Assembly (NCBI GenBank): GCA_946894095.1
Contig: OX335641.1
Location: 762,501-826,500, forward strand
Direction: 5' to 3'
Length of the DNA stretch: 64,000 bases
Origin: Incurvaria masculella
Taxonomy: Eukaryota > Arthropoda > Insecta > Lepidoptera > Incurvariidae
Of the stretch, positions 22,326 through 34,627 are shown piece after piece. The position numbers were made by a program, and so were the translations under genes. The notes beneath the pieces are model-generated. The model was given only the letters and a program-made list of their open reading frames with translations, was not told where the DNA came from and did not search any database. Position 1 is the stretch's first letter. Every line of letters starts with the position of its first letter.

Positions 22326-23690
22326 ATGATGAGTTATAGCATTCTCTTTCTATCAAATATGATCTGTGGCAAGGGGTGTGAAGTTAAGGTTTCTTATATT
22401 AAACTTAAAGCTAACTTGCTACAATGTTCTTACATAATATTAAATAAATAACAAATAATTATTCTAAGAAAAAATACTATGCATGTATTTCATATTATAC
22501 AGGTTGAAATAGCGACTAGCTTTTATATCATACACATGAAGTTTATTGTTATGTTACAAGTTGATGGTTTCGATTTAATTTAAAATTTATTCTTTTCAGA
22601 GCAATTCAATTCTTTTCAAGGCTTTTTTAAAGATATTCATTCTGTAGGCATTTATTATTATGTAAACATTAAAATATTGGCTACCATCAATATATTAGTG
22701 ATGCTGGGCCTTTTTCACCTACTGATGATTAGCTTAATCGCGACATGTTATATAAGGGCCCTTAGCAGCTCGCAATCAATACCAGTACAAGATAATCGAC
22801 ACTTTAGTAATAAAAGCCCTTTAAGTGTCGATTAAAATAAATCGGGAGTTGGTGAAAACCAGGCTAAGTGGTCTTAAAAGAGTATGTGAAGAAATGTAGT
22901 AGAAACAAAGAATATTATAAACATGTATAATAAAGATATGATATAAAACATAATCTAAAATTAAACCAATATTGCTTGAAAAACATTAAACTTTTGGGTA
23001 GCAAGATTAAGGTACAAATTCATACCAATTGCCATCTAAGAATGAGGAAATGCATATTCAATATTAGTTTATGGCTGCGACTCTACCCGCATTAAAATTC
23101 GACCAAAAACCGTCGTTTTCTCCGCTCAGATGTAACACTGCTCACTCCTCAGATGATCGAGCATGATTACGAGCCTATGAATGGTAGAAAAGACAAAGCT
23201 ATACGTCGATTCAAACCAAATCTAAATCGAGTAAGGGTCTCTCAAGTCATAAGCGAACAGAAAGACAGCTACAAGACCTACGTAAAATTAGATAGAAAGA
23301 CGGCCATAAGGACAAACAGAAAGATCGCCAGAAATACAGCCAAAAAGACTGACAGACTGACCGACGCCCGACGAACGTAGAATTTTTAAAAAATCCCCTC
23401 ATGATGCAGCGACAAAATAATCGAAATGCGCTCATCAAAAATGCGGGGCTGGCGAATAAATAACCCAGGTAATGTATTCCCAAAAAGGCTATTGTCACCC
23501 AAGTCATGTCCCGGTCGATTAGGCTGGCCGGAGCCGCGTCGCCGCCGCAAGCGTGTGCGCCGCCGCCGCCGCATTGACCATCCACTCACGCGCGCCGCCT
23601 AAACTGCGACGCGTGCGCATTGGGTGTCATGCGCAGGGTGTTCCTATCAGGATCACTCATGTATTTGACGCGTATGGGAATGATGTGGTA
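22326..23690. other. Unassigned AT-rich DNA with a GC-rich patch
   Basis: No gene supported. The patch 23,515-23,640 is CpG-dense (GCCGCCGCCGCCGC). Open frames here are compositional. Confidence 0.4.
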
Positions 23691-23699
23691 GAATTTGAA

Positions 23700-24290
23700 G
23701 GGACTAATAGAACGAATGAGGGATGAAAGAAGTACAAAGTTTAAAGAGCAGAACTAGCGCTCGTTATCAAAGAGCATGTAGGAAGGGAAGGCTGAAGCGA
23801 GGGAAGTATGCTGTGATCGTAACGTGTAGCGCTCTATTCTCTTCGCCTACCCCTCCGGGAACATACCGTGATGTTACATGTTGTGGTGCATACGTATGTT
23901 TTTGACGTGTAAGCTTGAACGTAAGTATGTAGCGGAAACGGTGCAGTATGGGTAGAATAACGGTGACGAATAGAAATGTGATGGGTAGAGTGATGTCTGG
24001 GATCCTAGTGGACGTATAGCTAGAGAAAACAGCATTGTCATCTGAAAGAGCATGTTTATTGGTATTGACGAGAAATGATAAAGGCATTTTGAGTTGACTT
24101 TGACATGTAGAAAGAATGAGGGACGAAGGAATGACAAAACAATCAACAAAGCGGAAGCGCGTAGAGCTAATAAAGGTCAACTACGAAGCACACGTAATCG
24201 TACAGCATATATGTACTCAGGTAAATATTTTGTGATAGTATACTGTACGGCACTTTATCATATCTGCCTCCCTAGAAGCGGCGGCGTTTC
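23700..24290 (+). repeat. Two diverged copies of an interspersed repeat
   Basis: The block beginning GAACGAATGAGGGATGAAAG (23,710) recurs as GAATGAGGGACGAAGGAATG near 24,113. Each is followed after about 100 bases by a TGTGATMGTA...TGCCTMCCC segment. The same second segment appears in reverse at 39,899-39,955. This is a second, old interspersed family without a visible tail. Confidence 0.5.
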
Positions 24291-24299
24291 AATCATATC

Positions 24300-25960
24300 A
24301 AAATAATGAAGAAATCTTTAAAGAGAACACAATTGCTGCATTAATACATACTTCTGGAGATTTCAATGCTTATTTAGCTTATTAGGCATTATCCTAACCG
24401 TTCCAAAGGCGGCTTATCATCTCATTATAATTCTAGCTAGATGGTTTGCATATGCGCCATACACTCCTTCATTTTCATTGATGTTATTCTTCGTAAAAAA
24501 ATGCAGGAATATTAAGAAGACCGTAAGCGCAAAGATCAACAACAACTAAGAAACCGTTAAAAATATCATGAAATCGCAAATATGGAATGGTTTGCTGTTA
24601 CCAAAATCACAACTCAAAGCAATCTCAAGCACCGTCTATCATCATCAAGTTATTAAGTTCCCGTTACGGCCGCTAGGGGAGGTCTGCTCCCAGCCGACAA
24701 GGGCTGCATGAGTCGTCACAACCACGTGTCCACCGAATCCAAACAATGGTCAAAGCCGCCGACTGCGCTATTACATAGACTAAACCTTTTTATCGTCCGC
24801 TACATCAGCACGTGAGGGTGATGCAGACGACGTTTACTAAGAAGCCGACTGGGTGAGACGCTTTAGGGTCCGTTTGAGCTTTGGGTGGTATCTTTTGATG
24901 ATGCGCCTTTTTCATATTTGGAGCCTGAACAAGGATGTTTATTGTTTTAATTTTTTTCTAATTGTATCTTGCAGATTAGACCGACAGGATCGAGTCAAAC
25001 TGATCTTTTAAGAGAGCTCTGACTAAGGTAACCTAAATTTTCCTAGAGTTCCATAAAGATGGTATTATTTCTCTGTAGATAAAATATACATAATCAGGCA
25101 AGTTAATAATCATTTCCAATACGTACATTTGTACGCACCTATTACTTCATCTCGGGTGTCAGGAGCAGCGCGGCAAATGCGATTGATTGCACGACGGTTC
25201 GATAACTCGAAATACAATCACTTATCTAATAACCAGAAGCAGTAATACACGCAAGTGGGTTGGCCGCTTAAAAGACAATTTCAAATTCTCATTTTTCATC
25301 TCATCTAGTTGAGCATGTAAATGTCGAAATTGTTTTTGTTTATGTAGCAATTGTTCTTTTTGTATTAGTACCTAGTACAACCTATTTATTACTTGACACA
25401 ATGGGACCATTTACGATAAGTTAATTACTAAAAATCTTCCACCCAAATCAGTCCCAGGTATCTATACTCTGCTATTGATACAACTGGATCTTCTCAGATA
25501 TGAACCCGCACGGCCAGTTCAAAGTCGAAGGCTCTTCCGCAAGCCTACCCAATAACTCCATCATGGTCGCGATCGACAGAAATAAGACAATCAGGTCCCT
25601 TGTAATGGGTGGCACGCTCCTCGCTCCACGCTCCGTCGCTGCCGACTCATTGTCTCAGGTTTTTTACCTTTCTTTGTGCTATCTATTGGTTTATGGCGCA
25701 TTGTGCAGGTGGTCCCTGATTGTCTGCTCGTGATTTGGTAATAAGCATATTTTTAAATACAATCCATGCACCATTACGTCATTTTAAAAACGGAGGGGTG
25801 ATCAGAGACTGAAAGAGTTATCGATGCGTTATCGTCGGTGTCAATTTGCTCGTGCTTGGAAATCGCACCTATTGGTGCTGGATATTGATCCACATAGCTC
25901 CTCAAACTCGGGCAACTAATTGCTCCATGATTGCCGATATTCTATGTAGCCGGAAATAGC
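24300..25960. other. Unassigned DNA
   Basis: No repeats or genes recognised with support. A 77-codon open frame at 25,500-25,733 has no domain and no clear splice sites. Confidence 0.35.
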
Positions 25961-25969
25961 TGGATTTTG

Positions 25970-26200
25970 TCACGGCCGGCGTCTAAAGAAGCGTTTAAGG
26001 GATATGTCGTTCGTGGTTCAAATTCCACGTGGAACTGTAGGTCCGCTTCCTTACTTACTAGGTGATTTTGTCGTGCCGGGTTATCATCATCCTATGAAAT
26101 AGTCGATGGTCTAAGCGGCAAAGAAATATGTGCGTTTTTTCCCTCCACTTCAATGTGCATATTTGCACGGTCACATTACACGCAACATTTGTAATATGCT
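25970..26200 (+). mobile_element. Diverged SINE copy
   Basis: Words such as TTCCACGTGGAACTGTAGGT and CCTTACTTACTAGGTG match the subfamily at 44,460-44,835. The head is decayed. Confidence 0.5.
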
Positions 26201-26702
26201 GGCCTGGTGTGTTGAACGTACAACGACATAGAATGATTAATTGAAGGAATCAATTTATTTCTTTAAACATATTATTCTCTAGATATTACATTGCTCTCTA
26301 GATTACATTATATTTACATACTAAAATCTAGAAATCACACACCTTCGAAAAGTTAATTCTTAATTGTATTACAGTATGTAAGACGGCCTATATAAGAATA
26401 GATTATGATGAACAGTAGGTAGCTGATTCCGACATTCGTCTACTTAAAAGTGTGTTTGACTTCGTCTAGGTATTTAAAGGCAGCAATAGTTTATCAGAGG
26501 CCGCTGGTTATTTCCAGTACGTTTAAAAGTATCTACATATTTGTTTGATTACTTCTAAAGATACAAATATGAACGGGAAATGTACCTATAGTAAGTGAGT
26601 GTGGTCAGATATGTGAATGCTGTGGTGTATGTAGGTGTGTTATTAGCCATGTCACATAAAAACATGTTTTTTTTAACCTATATCATCTGGTCATCATCTA
26701 TC

Positions 26703-27253
26703 ATAAGGTGGCCCATCCCGCTCATCTCCCCATACAAAAGGGGAAAGAAGATCACGCCCATATTTCTTGTCAGAGATCTAAAATTTTGCTCAAAATAGCT
26801 TTATTTGATCGAACTAGATGTCTGATGACCATTGGCATTGTAAAATTGTGTTTGGTTTCTAAGTTATAAGGTCCGAAAGTTTGCATTTTTCGTGCGTTTT
26901 TATACAATAACTTTGGAGGTGGATTACGCAATGATAAAGTAAGAACATCTTAAAAAGATTAGTCATCAGACATAGCTTATTTAATCAAGATTTATAATCT
27001 ATTTGGTTTTTGCTCGATTTTTTACTACAGCAGTCGTGGTTTACTTTTAGCTATAAGTCGTTTTTAAATTAAAATTTTCGTAAATCTTACCAAATCATAC
27101 ACTATGCACATTGTCTTTTTTGTGGACATGTTGCATCTTCCTCATCACGGAGCCTGTCTTGTTCTTTGAAACAAAGAAGGTCCCAGAGCGCAACAGCACG
27201 GTTTTGTTCCGTGCCCGCGAATGAGTTAGGCCCGCCGGGTTGGGCCACCTTAA
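26703..27253 (+). mobile_element. TTAA-type nonautonomous element, family T2, copy 2
   Basis: It aligns with 46,851-47,400 over the full length. The left flank reads ATAA instead of TTAA, a likely point change. The right end is GGGTTGGGCCACCTTAA. Confidence 0.85.
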
Positions 27254-27259
27254 GATGTA

Positions 27260-28220
27260 TTATAAATGGGTGATGGTTGGACTCGGGGTGATACTCGTAA
27301 AGGGCCGGCCTGTTTGAAGTTACTGGCCTGCTCCAGTAGCAACATTTTACGTATACCTATCTACTATGATATTTGACACAATTTCCTGCATTTGTTATGA
27401 ACTGTGCAATGGAATTTGCTATGGATTATTATCACGGCAAGTAAAACAGTAAGCACAATTATATGTAGACAGCAAATACAAACATTTTGTAAACAAAGAC
27501 CAGGTCAGCGTTGAAAAAATGTCCGGCGACCTTTCTTGCCATTGCTAAATTATAGAATATAACAAGTCCGCGAGAAGTGTACGGATGATAGATAGGTAAA
27601 AAATATAATAAATGATTAAGGCCGTATTCTTACTAATAGGGAATTCTGAAACAACTATTTAACAATTATTTTTAAGGCTTCGTTAAAACAAAATATAGTT
27701 TCAATTTAGGGCCGATTTTTCAATACTTATCGGACTGAAATTCAAGTTTGTCAAAAACGGATAGTTATTGCCGGAGAATTAACTATATCTTCAATCACAA
27801 TTATCTGACAATAATTTTACTAATAAACACATGAACTTACTATAATGGATAAGCATTAGCGTAAATAAATCTGGCTGTTTATCAGTATTTCGTGAACTTA
27901 TACTTATTCTCGTTTGAAAATCACTAAATCCACACTTTCCCATTATTCAAATGAATCGAGCGGTGTGTACGTCCGCGGCGTAACTCGGTAGTTCAGCCCC
28001 GGGTCGTCTCTCGCCGACACATTCCTCGTTTTTTCGCTCCTTTCGGGTTCCTTTGGAGAGGTGCTCCTTTTTTAGAGTGGATCAAGGACGAGACGAGTTG
28101 TTTTGACATTCCGACAGCGGTCGCGTGACTTAATCGATATTTCACACAGGGCTGGAAGGTTACGTGGCGCGTTTTCCCTTTCTGGTGAATGACTTTACGT
28201 AGCATTCACCCGGATGGAGT
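27260..28220. other. Unassigned AT-rich DNA
   Basis: No gene. A segment near 27,640-27,790 has a repeat-like look but no second copy in the window to prove it. Confidence 0.35.
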
Positions 28221-28223
28221 ACA

Positions 28224-28576
28224 GAGCCGGTAGTCTAAGTTGTCACCTAAATTGGCGTTACGGCAAACCGATCGACTGGCGTTTTTAAATGTATGGAGAA
28301 ATCATAGAGCGCGCGCAGCGGGCGTTGAGCGAACTAACATTTGCGAGTCCGAGCTTGATTTGACAGCTTACTCAACGTTGCCGTAAATACGTCGACGTTG
28401 CCGTCTACGTCCACTCCGCGTTTTCATACAAATCGGAAGTCCGCGTTTCACTTTGACAGCTTGAAGAAGTAAAACCACAGAATATCTAGCTAAAACTTGT
28501 ATGGATTTTGGAGAAAACGCCAGTCGATCGGTTTGCCGTAAACGCCAATTTAGGTGAGAACTCAGACTGACCACTC
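28224..28576. mobile_element. Palindromic MITE, family P2, copy 4
   Basis: Both termini are complete, and the interior closely matches the copy at 3,700-4,052. Confidence 0.85.
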
Positions 28577-28907
28577 TGAACCTAAATGTGATTGCACTGG
28601 AATCTGTCGGAATCTGTGGGTTCCATTCCTAGCCACTGGCTTCGATCTTTCTATTCCCATCATAGCTATCGGTATCGCTCAGCACTTTTTCTTAGAATAG
28701 AATAAGATAATGCCGACTTAATTTTTGGAAATTTTATCCTAACGTTTGTTTGATTTATTTTTCGCTTCGGATAATAATAATCAATGTTTGGGTTTTTGGA
28801 ATAATAATAACCCATGGTTACTCTGTGAAGGTAAGAGTTTGAAGATAAAAATGAGCCACAGAGAATCAAGTGGTAGCAACTCTGATGACATCCACATTTG
28901 GATTCTC

Positions 28908-29265
28908 GGTGTTCTGACGCCCATATAAAGTTGTTTGCACACATAACGCAAAAAGTATTGCACTTTAAGCCACGAATTAATAATAAAAGTTTAATATAGT
29001 CATATTACTTGCAGCGAAAACAATTTCACAATTTCAGGATTATTGGTTTTGTTACAATTTATTTAAATACGACTTTTATTTAAAAGCGCCATCTAACGGT
29101 GTAAAACTTCTAATCGGCAATTACAACGAAACCATTAAACCTGAAATTGTGAATATGTTTTCGCTGCAACTACTATGGCTATATTTAATATTTTTGAAGA
29201 ATTCGTGCCTGTGAATTTTTGCGTTCGGTGTAAAAAAAACATTGTATGGGTCGGAACATCCTTAA
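28908..29265. mobile_element. TTAA-flanked foldback MITE, family T1, copy 2
   Basis: The right end has CGGAACATCCTTAA. The left end is altered (GGTGTTCTGACGCCC) and has lost the TTAA. The interior aligns with the copies at 12,244 and 52,799. Confidence 0.8.
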
Positions 29266-29374
29266 GATAACTAAGTTAAGGTATATGATATGTTACGTCA
29301 ATTCTTTACCCGGGCAAATAACTGCTGCACTGCAGGACGCAGGTAAGGTCGCATTTGTCGGAGGGATCAGTGAA

Positions 29375-29470
29375 GGAATATAAGGAAGGTCCTGGCATGG
29401 CAGTTAATTCCCATTTGGTGTGTTAGGCTAATATTTAAGATATCTGTCTGGTTACATAAAATAAAAAGTA
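29375..29470 (+). mobile_element. SINE tail fragment
   Basis: The words GGAAGGTCCTGGCATGGCA, TGTGTTAGGCTAATAT and GGTTACATAAAATAAA match the SINE tail, with deletions. Confidence 0.5.
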
Positions 29471-29597
29471 GCCCCTTGGTTCGTTGGACTCGATTCAGCG
29501 CCATGCCGTGTGTCTCCTTTCTCAGACCTTCGTCATTCGACTTACATATTTTTTCGTCTGCAGAGAATGCATTCATTTAGCCATCCATTTTTTTAAC

Positions 29598-30000
29598 AGC
29601 TCGTAGCCTAGTGGCGCGGGGACTGGCCTAGCGTACCAGAGGCCTGGGTTCAATACCGACTTGCACCACTGTCTTTCTCTTTCCGAGTTCGATAAGTGCA
29701 TTTCGTCACGAATGCGAGCTGCTCCATGGTTCGGAATCCATGTAAAACTGTAGGTCCCCTTCCCCTACTAGGTGGTAGGGTTTAAGCCCGCCCGGGTTGG
29801 TACCATCGCATTGGATGAAAAGATGGTCGAAGCGGCAATGAAACATTGTCCGTGTTTTCCATCCAGTTCAATGTAGCCGTGCTCATAAAGGGAAGGTCCT
29901 GTCATGGCACCTAATTCCTTCGGGATTGTGGTGTATTGGGCTAATATCATAACGGTAGTTGTGTGGTATTAGCCATCCATGTGGAGTCGCATAAAAAAAA
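29598..30000 (+). mobile_element. tRNA-headed SINE, full length, second copy
   Basis: It is nearly identical to 5,694-6,100, from the box A-like TAGCCTAGTGG through box B-like GGTTCAATACC to the A-run. The small number of differences points to recent activity. Confidence 0.85.
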
Positions 30001-30009
30001 TAGTATAAG

Positions 30010-31240
30010 AACTGACCGATTCTCTTTGAACCTATATCCATAGGGTTATTAAATCATGAAACAACAAACGTTTCACAATGGTAGTAAATATTTACGATTG
30101 CGAGTCGCGGTTTGAACTATATTTTAAACTGTAATCACCCTTGCTTAGTTATTATGCGGTATGCCATGCCAAGTCCATCGTAAGTCGTCCCTCTCATTGA
30201 ATGATCCATGGTCAACTCTTTGTGTTCTCCATTTCGCTCAATTTCGACTCAATGAAATGGAAAGCTCTCTCTTTTCCATGGCCTTAAACACGACACTAGA
30301 TGACGTGGACCATTTAATTTTGGGTTAATTTCATACCTTGAATGTACTCAGGATGTAGCAGTCATTGCCGTTGCCTTGAGATAAAATTATTTGAGGAGTC
30401 CTGATGAAAAAAATCCTTTTTGCCTTTTTATGAAATATTTATCGTCCTAAGAGAATTTCGAGAAGGCGACACATTACTTTAGCTAATAGCCTTCTTCGTT
30501 ATTTTTCTTAAAAAAAAAACTTACCAAAAAATTGCCAATAGCATATACATCTATGTGTGGACGAAACAAGTCTGTAAACCTGTAAAGTTTCTTAGCGACT
30601 TCTTCTCTGCTGAGTTGATTGAATCCGCGGATTCATCAGTTTTTGACGTAACTTAGTGTGGTTTGACCATGTTCTTTTCTGTCATTCTGGACGCTATTGT
30701 GTGGATGCCAATCCGGACAACCCTGTATTTTTTTTTCATAGATCCTTTTGATTCATAGTGAGAACTTAACCTTTTTAGCAACCCCACCGAGGCATCGGCG
30801 TGAGGGTATAAATGACCAACAGAAATAAGTAAATCAATCCTAAACTCTCGAAATAAATTAGTCTGAGGATAAATATCATAATAATAACCTTTTAATAATA
30901 GGGGTTCGTTGGGCGGAGTCAGTGCTCTCAATCATACCTTATCTACCGAATCATCTCACTCACACCTCTTTTATATGAATCCACGCTGTGGCTAAATTTG
31001 GACCACTTTCGGGGTACAAAACGAGTTCTGGTTTTTTTTCTTAATTTTGTATATAATAACCTTGTATTTATTATTGTATTCATGATTACTTGTATTGTAT
31101 TGTATTTTATTATTAATTCATCATACATAGACAGTACACTGCACTCGGATTTGTTATATTTTTAGCATTGGCCAGGTTAAGCAAAACAAAACACAGCGAA
31201 GAAGAACTGGAAAGAAACTCCGCTGTTTTTTTTGTCAACG
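30010..31240. other. Unassigned DNA
   Basis: No gene recognised. 30,590-30,660 is a reverse fragment of the GCGGATTC repeat. 31,035-31,130 resembles a reversed T-rich LINE 3' end. Confidence 0.35.
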
Positions 31241-31244
31241 TCCA

Positions 31245-31735
31245 CTTAGTCTAAGTTTACAAAAGTGTTTGTCAATTATTTTAACAAAAACATAGGTAAA
31301 ACACTAAATTCACATGAATACACAAAAATTACAATCCATGCCGTATGCAACAGTTCATGACAAATATCATTTTATTTGCAAAGACAATCCCCTCCAACTA
31401 ATATGTTGCCAATTGGAGCAGGCCAGTCCCCACAAACAGCACCCGTTCACGAGCATCACGCCGGGCACAGCCATTACCTCTTTCAACCATATTTTAGGGA
31501 AAGAGATAACCCGAGCCAAGCGTCACCGTAAGCAAGGACCTTTAAGCGATGCACTGCTCCAGTGGCAACACAACACGGTGAAACACTTGCACATTAGGTT
31601 TTAATACTATAAGTTTTGTCATAAACTACTACTGTCAGCTGATCACATAATTACATATCCCTTTAAATGCTACCACCTACAGAAAATTAAGAGCATAATG
31701 GTTTGAGAGCAGCCCTATCAATAAAGTAATAATAG
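31245..31735 (+). repeat. Dispersed repeat R540, copy 2
   Basis: It matches 10,595-11,135 in the same orientation, with a conserved GTTGCCAATTGGAGCA block. A 96-codon frame is open here but broken in the other copy. Confidence 0.7.
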
Positions 31736-31849
31736 ATTCCTATATCAGATTTTGACCAATACCGAGAAACTAATAATGCTTAACTAAAATAAAAAATAAA
31801 ATAAAATAAAATTCGGGTGTATAGAGCCCTCGTCATTTTTGATACGAAA

Positions 31850-32045
31850 TTGAGTAAATCCCCATTGATCCCTTAAGTCGTGTATGTGTTGCGAACCATG
31901 GAACAGCTTGCATTCGTAACGAAATTCACTCATCCAACTCAGACCGACAAAGACAGTGGTGCATGACCCGTGCGAGAAATTGAACCTATAACCTCTAGCA
32001 TGAAAGGCAAGTCATCTAGCCCCTACACCATGAGCTGTGTGAGAT
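31850..32045 (-). mobile_element. Old SINE copy, reverse orientation
   Basis: Read on the minus strand it has a degenerate box A and box B and then the GAACCATGGAACAGCTTGC junction typical of the family. It is heavily mutated. Confidence 0.5.
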
Positions 32046-32049
32046 ATTT

Positions 32050-32965
32050 TATATTGGATCAATCTAATAGGTCGTTTATTTTAGACTAGCTGCGGTACCC
32101 TGCTTCGCTCAGGGCAATGCGACTCTCCCATGATTGTTTTCGTAAAAGGATCTCTAAGTAGAAAATCACGTCGATCAGTTAATTCGTTGCTGCGTGAAAG
32201 AATCATAAACCAACGAACATACTTTCACGTGTATTATGTTAGTAGAAGAGTAGGTTATTAAAACGAAATGAGTAGGTTAGAGCATTATTATCTTAACTAA
32301 CTATTAAAAAATCCACCGCCTGTCTCTCTATCTCTCCACTTATAACTTGAGAGCCACTCACCCTATTTTGGTGCGGTTTTTAATTACTTATAGCATGGTT
32401 TTTTTATCAGTTATTACTTGGCTTCTTTCCACCACTCTACATTGCCTGACTGGTAAGCGGTGGCGTTAAATATGAGAAAAGTCAGAGAAAGTACGACTAT
32501 TTTTCGTCGGACTTTACGTGGGCGCAGCCGTAGGCACCTCGTCATCATCATCATAATACAATGATTAACATTGTTAAGTATATTTTTCAGTTATTGGGAA
32601 AACAGTACGAACTGAAAACCACCACAAGAATGAATTGGGTTTAAATAATGGTAGAAATGGTTCAGTCTGAATGAAATGTATTATTATGAGTATTTTTTCT
32701 GCATTTTTTTTTCGAATCTGATATCTATGGTAACATTAAGATTGTTTCATCTCAAATCAATGGAAAAACAGTGAACCTACACACCATACTTTACAACACC
32801 TACTATTAAAATATAAAAAAAAAGTAAAATGTTCACCCCTGTGGCCAAATGGATAGAATACTGCCTATTTATCGCTAGAGGTAGCATGTAGGGGAACTGT
32901 CAAGCATCTATCAAAGCTTGCAGATAAAAATAAAACAAAATCAAATTGACAAAAAAAAAATCGTT
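32050..32965. other. Unassigned AT-rich DNA
   Basis: Nothing supported. A short segment at 32,838-32,885 (TGTGGCCAAATGGATAGAAT) is faintly tRNA-like but lacks a box B. Confidence 0.3.
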
Positions 32966-32967
32966 GA

Positions 32968-33425
32968 GTGCAATTAAAATTACTCAATTTCTGGGAAATG
33001 GTTACGGAATGATGTGTACCAAAGTTATTCCAATCAAGTAAAGTTGTGGAAAAAAATAAATTCATTGCTATAGTATTGCTATATTTCATTTAAATTCTAT
33101 CGAATAATTTTAGTAAATTTGGGAAAAAATAGTTTAGTATAATTCAAATAACTCAATTTCTGGGATGTTGTTGAGGAATAAAGTGATCCATGTGGTCAAA
33201 AATTATGGTAATCAAGTAAAGTGGTGGAAAAAAATTAAATGTATTGCTCTGTTACATTGAAATTATTTTCAAAACGAATAAAATCTTTCCTATGTCAAGG
33301 AAATTTGAAAAAAAAACGTTCAGTGTAATAACATTTACTCAATTTCTGGGATGTTGTAAAGGAATAAAGTGATCCATGTAATAAAAAAATACGCTAATCA
33401 AGTAAAGTGATAAGTGATAAATTGA
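32968..33425. repeat. Tandem repeat, 2.5 units of about 170-190 bp
   Basis: The motif ACTCAATTTCTGGG recurs at about 32,982, 33,151 and 33,337. Each time it is followed by GGAATRAAGTG and AATCAAGTAAAGT at similar spacing, with an A-run just before. Spacings of 169 and 186 bp fit a satellite monomer or a decayed tandem array. Confidence 0.75.
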
Positions 33426-33649
33426 CATTCGATTCATTTTTCCAAACTTTCTACTATTCCTCCAAACTTATTTTAAAGCATCGTTTGGAGTACATTTTCT
33501 TATTATAAGCTGGACAGGAATGACAATATCACAGAGTTTGGTCATTGCGGCATGGTCCATCACATATAATCTACAATAATCTTTGTGTTGTAACCCAAGA
33601 TAATCAATTGGTGTGCACTCCATGCGACGCAATTCCAACAAATGTGTGA

Positions 33650-34601
33650 CATATTAGCAATTATAAAACACTGCATCACGTTCGTCGACAAATCATCACA
33701 GCGCTAGCGAATGATCTCCGCTGACACGACAATTTGTCACCAATCGTCGCATCCTCTCCGTCCCACACTATAATTATAACGCCGTCTCTCTCGGACTCAT
33801 TAATTCCACACAATCGCTCCGCAACCATGTAATTCCGTTTCATTCCCACACTCGGGAAAATTACGAACTCGACGGCGCAAGAACGAAACGACAGTCGTCT
33901 CTCTCTCGCGTCGTTTTTCTCACGCTTTGTGCGCTACAAATAGGCATTTTCATAAACAATATTTATGTTACAATTCATTTGTCTAATTGTTGTTACCGAA
34001 ATATTAATAATTTGTATGCCTGGGAACCGGAGGGGTATTTCCCATTAAGGAGGTGGTGCCACCCGGAGCTTTCGGTCGGACAAAAAATAAAAGCAGAGAG
34101 AGAGGTTTAAAGTAGGCTTTTTATAGTCGGCATCAGGCTGCGCTTGCGCACGGCGGTTTCCGAGCCTCCGGGGAGCTTATAATCTAATTCCAATGGGAAT
34201 CTCCGCTGTCACCGACGTATTCGTCGTTTCAATATTTTAGGACTTTATTAAGACATTTTAAAATTGTCTTTCAATGTGCGTTTCGATTTAATAGAGTGTT
34301 AATTTAATATTTGGAACTGAACTCAATGGCAGCCGGTCACGTGTGGTTTTATGGTTCATTTTATGGTCCCAAATGACGGCTGAGGAAAGGCTTGTTTGCT
34401 TTGTGAGTTCAAAAAGTGATTACTGTTTTAACATTTGACGTTCGGTGTTGTGTAATCGCGCCAATATCGTGAATTGAAAATTTATTCAATTGGATTTTAA
34501 TTTGATTTGGAATATGGTGGTTTGTTTTCACGTTCAAAAATTTTGTGCAATTCCGATGATGTGACTGAGTGATTATAAAAGGATATTGAATTACGTGACC
34601 A
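33650..34601 (+). promoter_or_regulatory. dys: Probable promoter and 5' UTR of dys
   Basis: A stretch almost free of the window's repeats. At 34,091-34,103 there is a GAGAGAGAG tract (GAGA-factor type), at 34,118-34,126 a TATA-like TTTTTATAG, and at 34,139-34,150 the palindrome TGCGCTTGCGCA, which fits the NRF1-type core. A CTCTCTC tract lies near 33,900. If the TATA-like motif works, transcription would begin near 34,150 with a leader of about 450 nt. The match of each motif is only moderate, so this rests mainly on position before the proposed first exon. Confidence 0.3.
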
Positions 34602-34627
34602 ATGACGGAAGAAAATATGTTTTTGAG
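34602..34627 (+). CDS. dys: dys exon 1, proposed start exon
   Basis: A 26-nt coding segment encodes MTEENMFL plus two bases, followed by the donor GTGAGA. Its phase (two bases left) matches exon 2, which begins with a single base completing an Arg codon before [16 protein letters not shown] lies in frame two codons before the ATG, fixing the start. The flank looks like a promoter region. A very short first exon separated by 7.2 kb cannot be proved from sequence alone. A start elsewhere remains possible. Confidence 0.5.
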
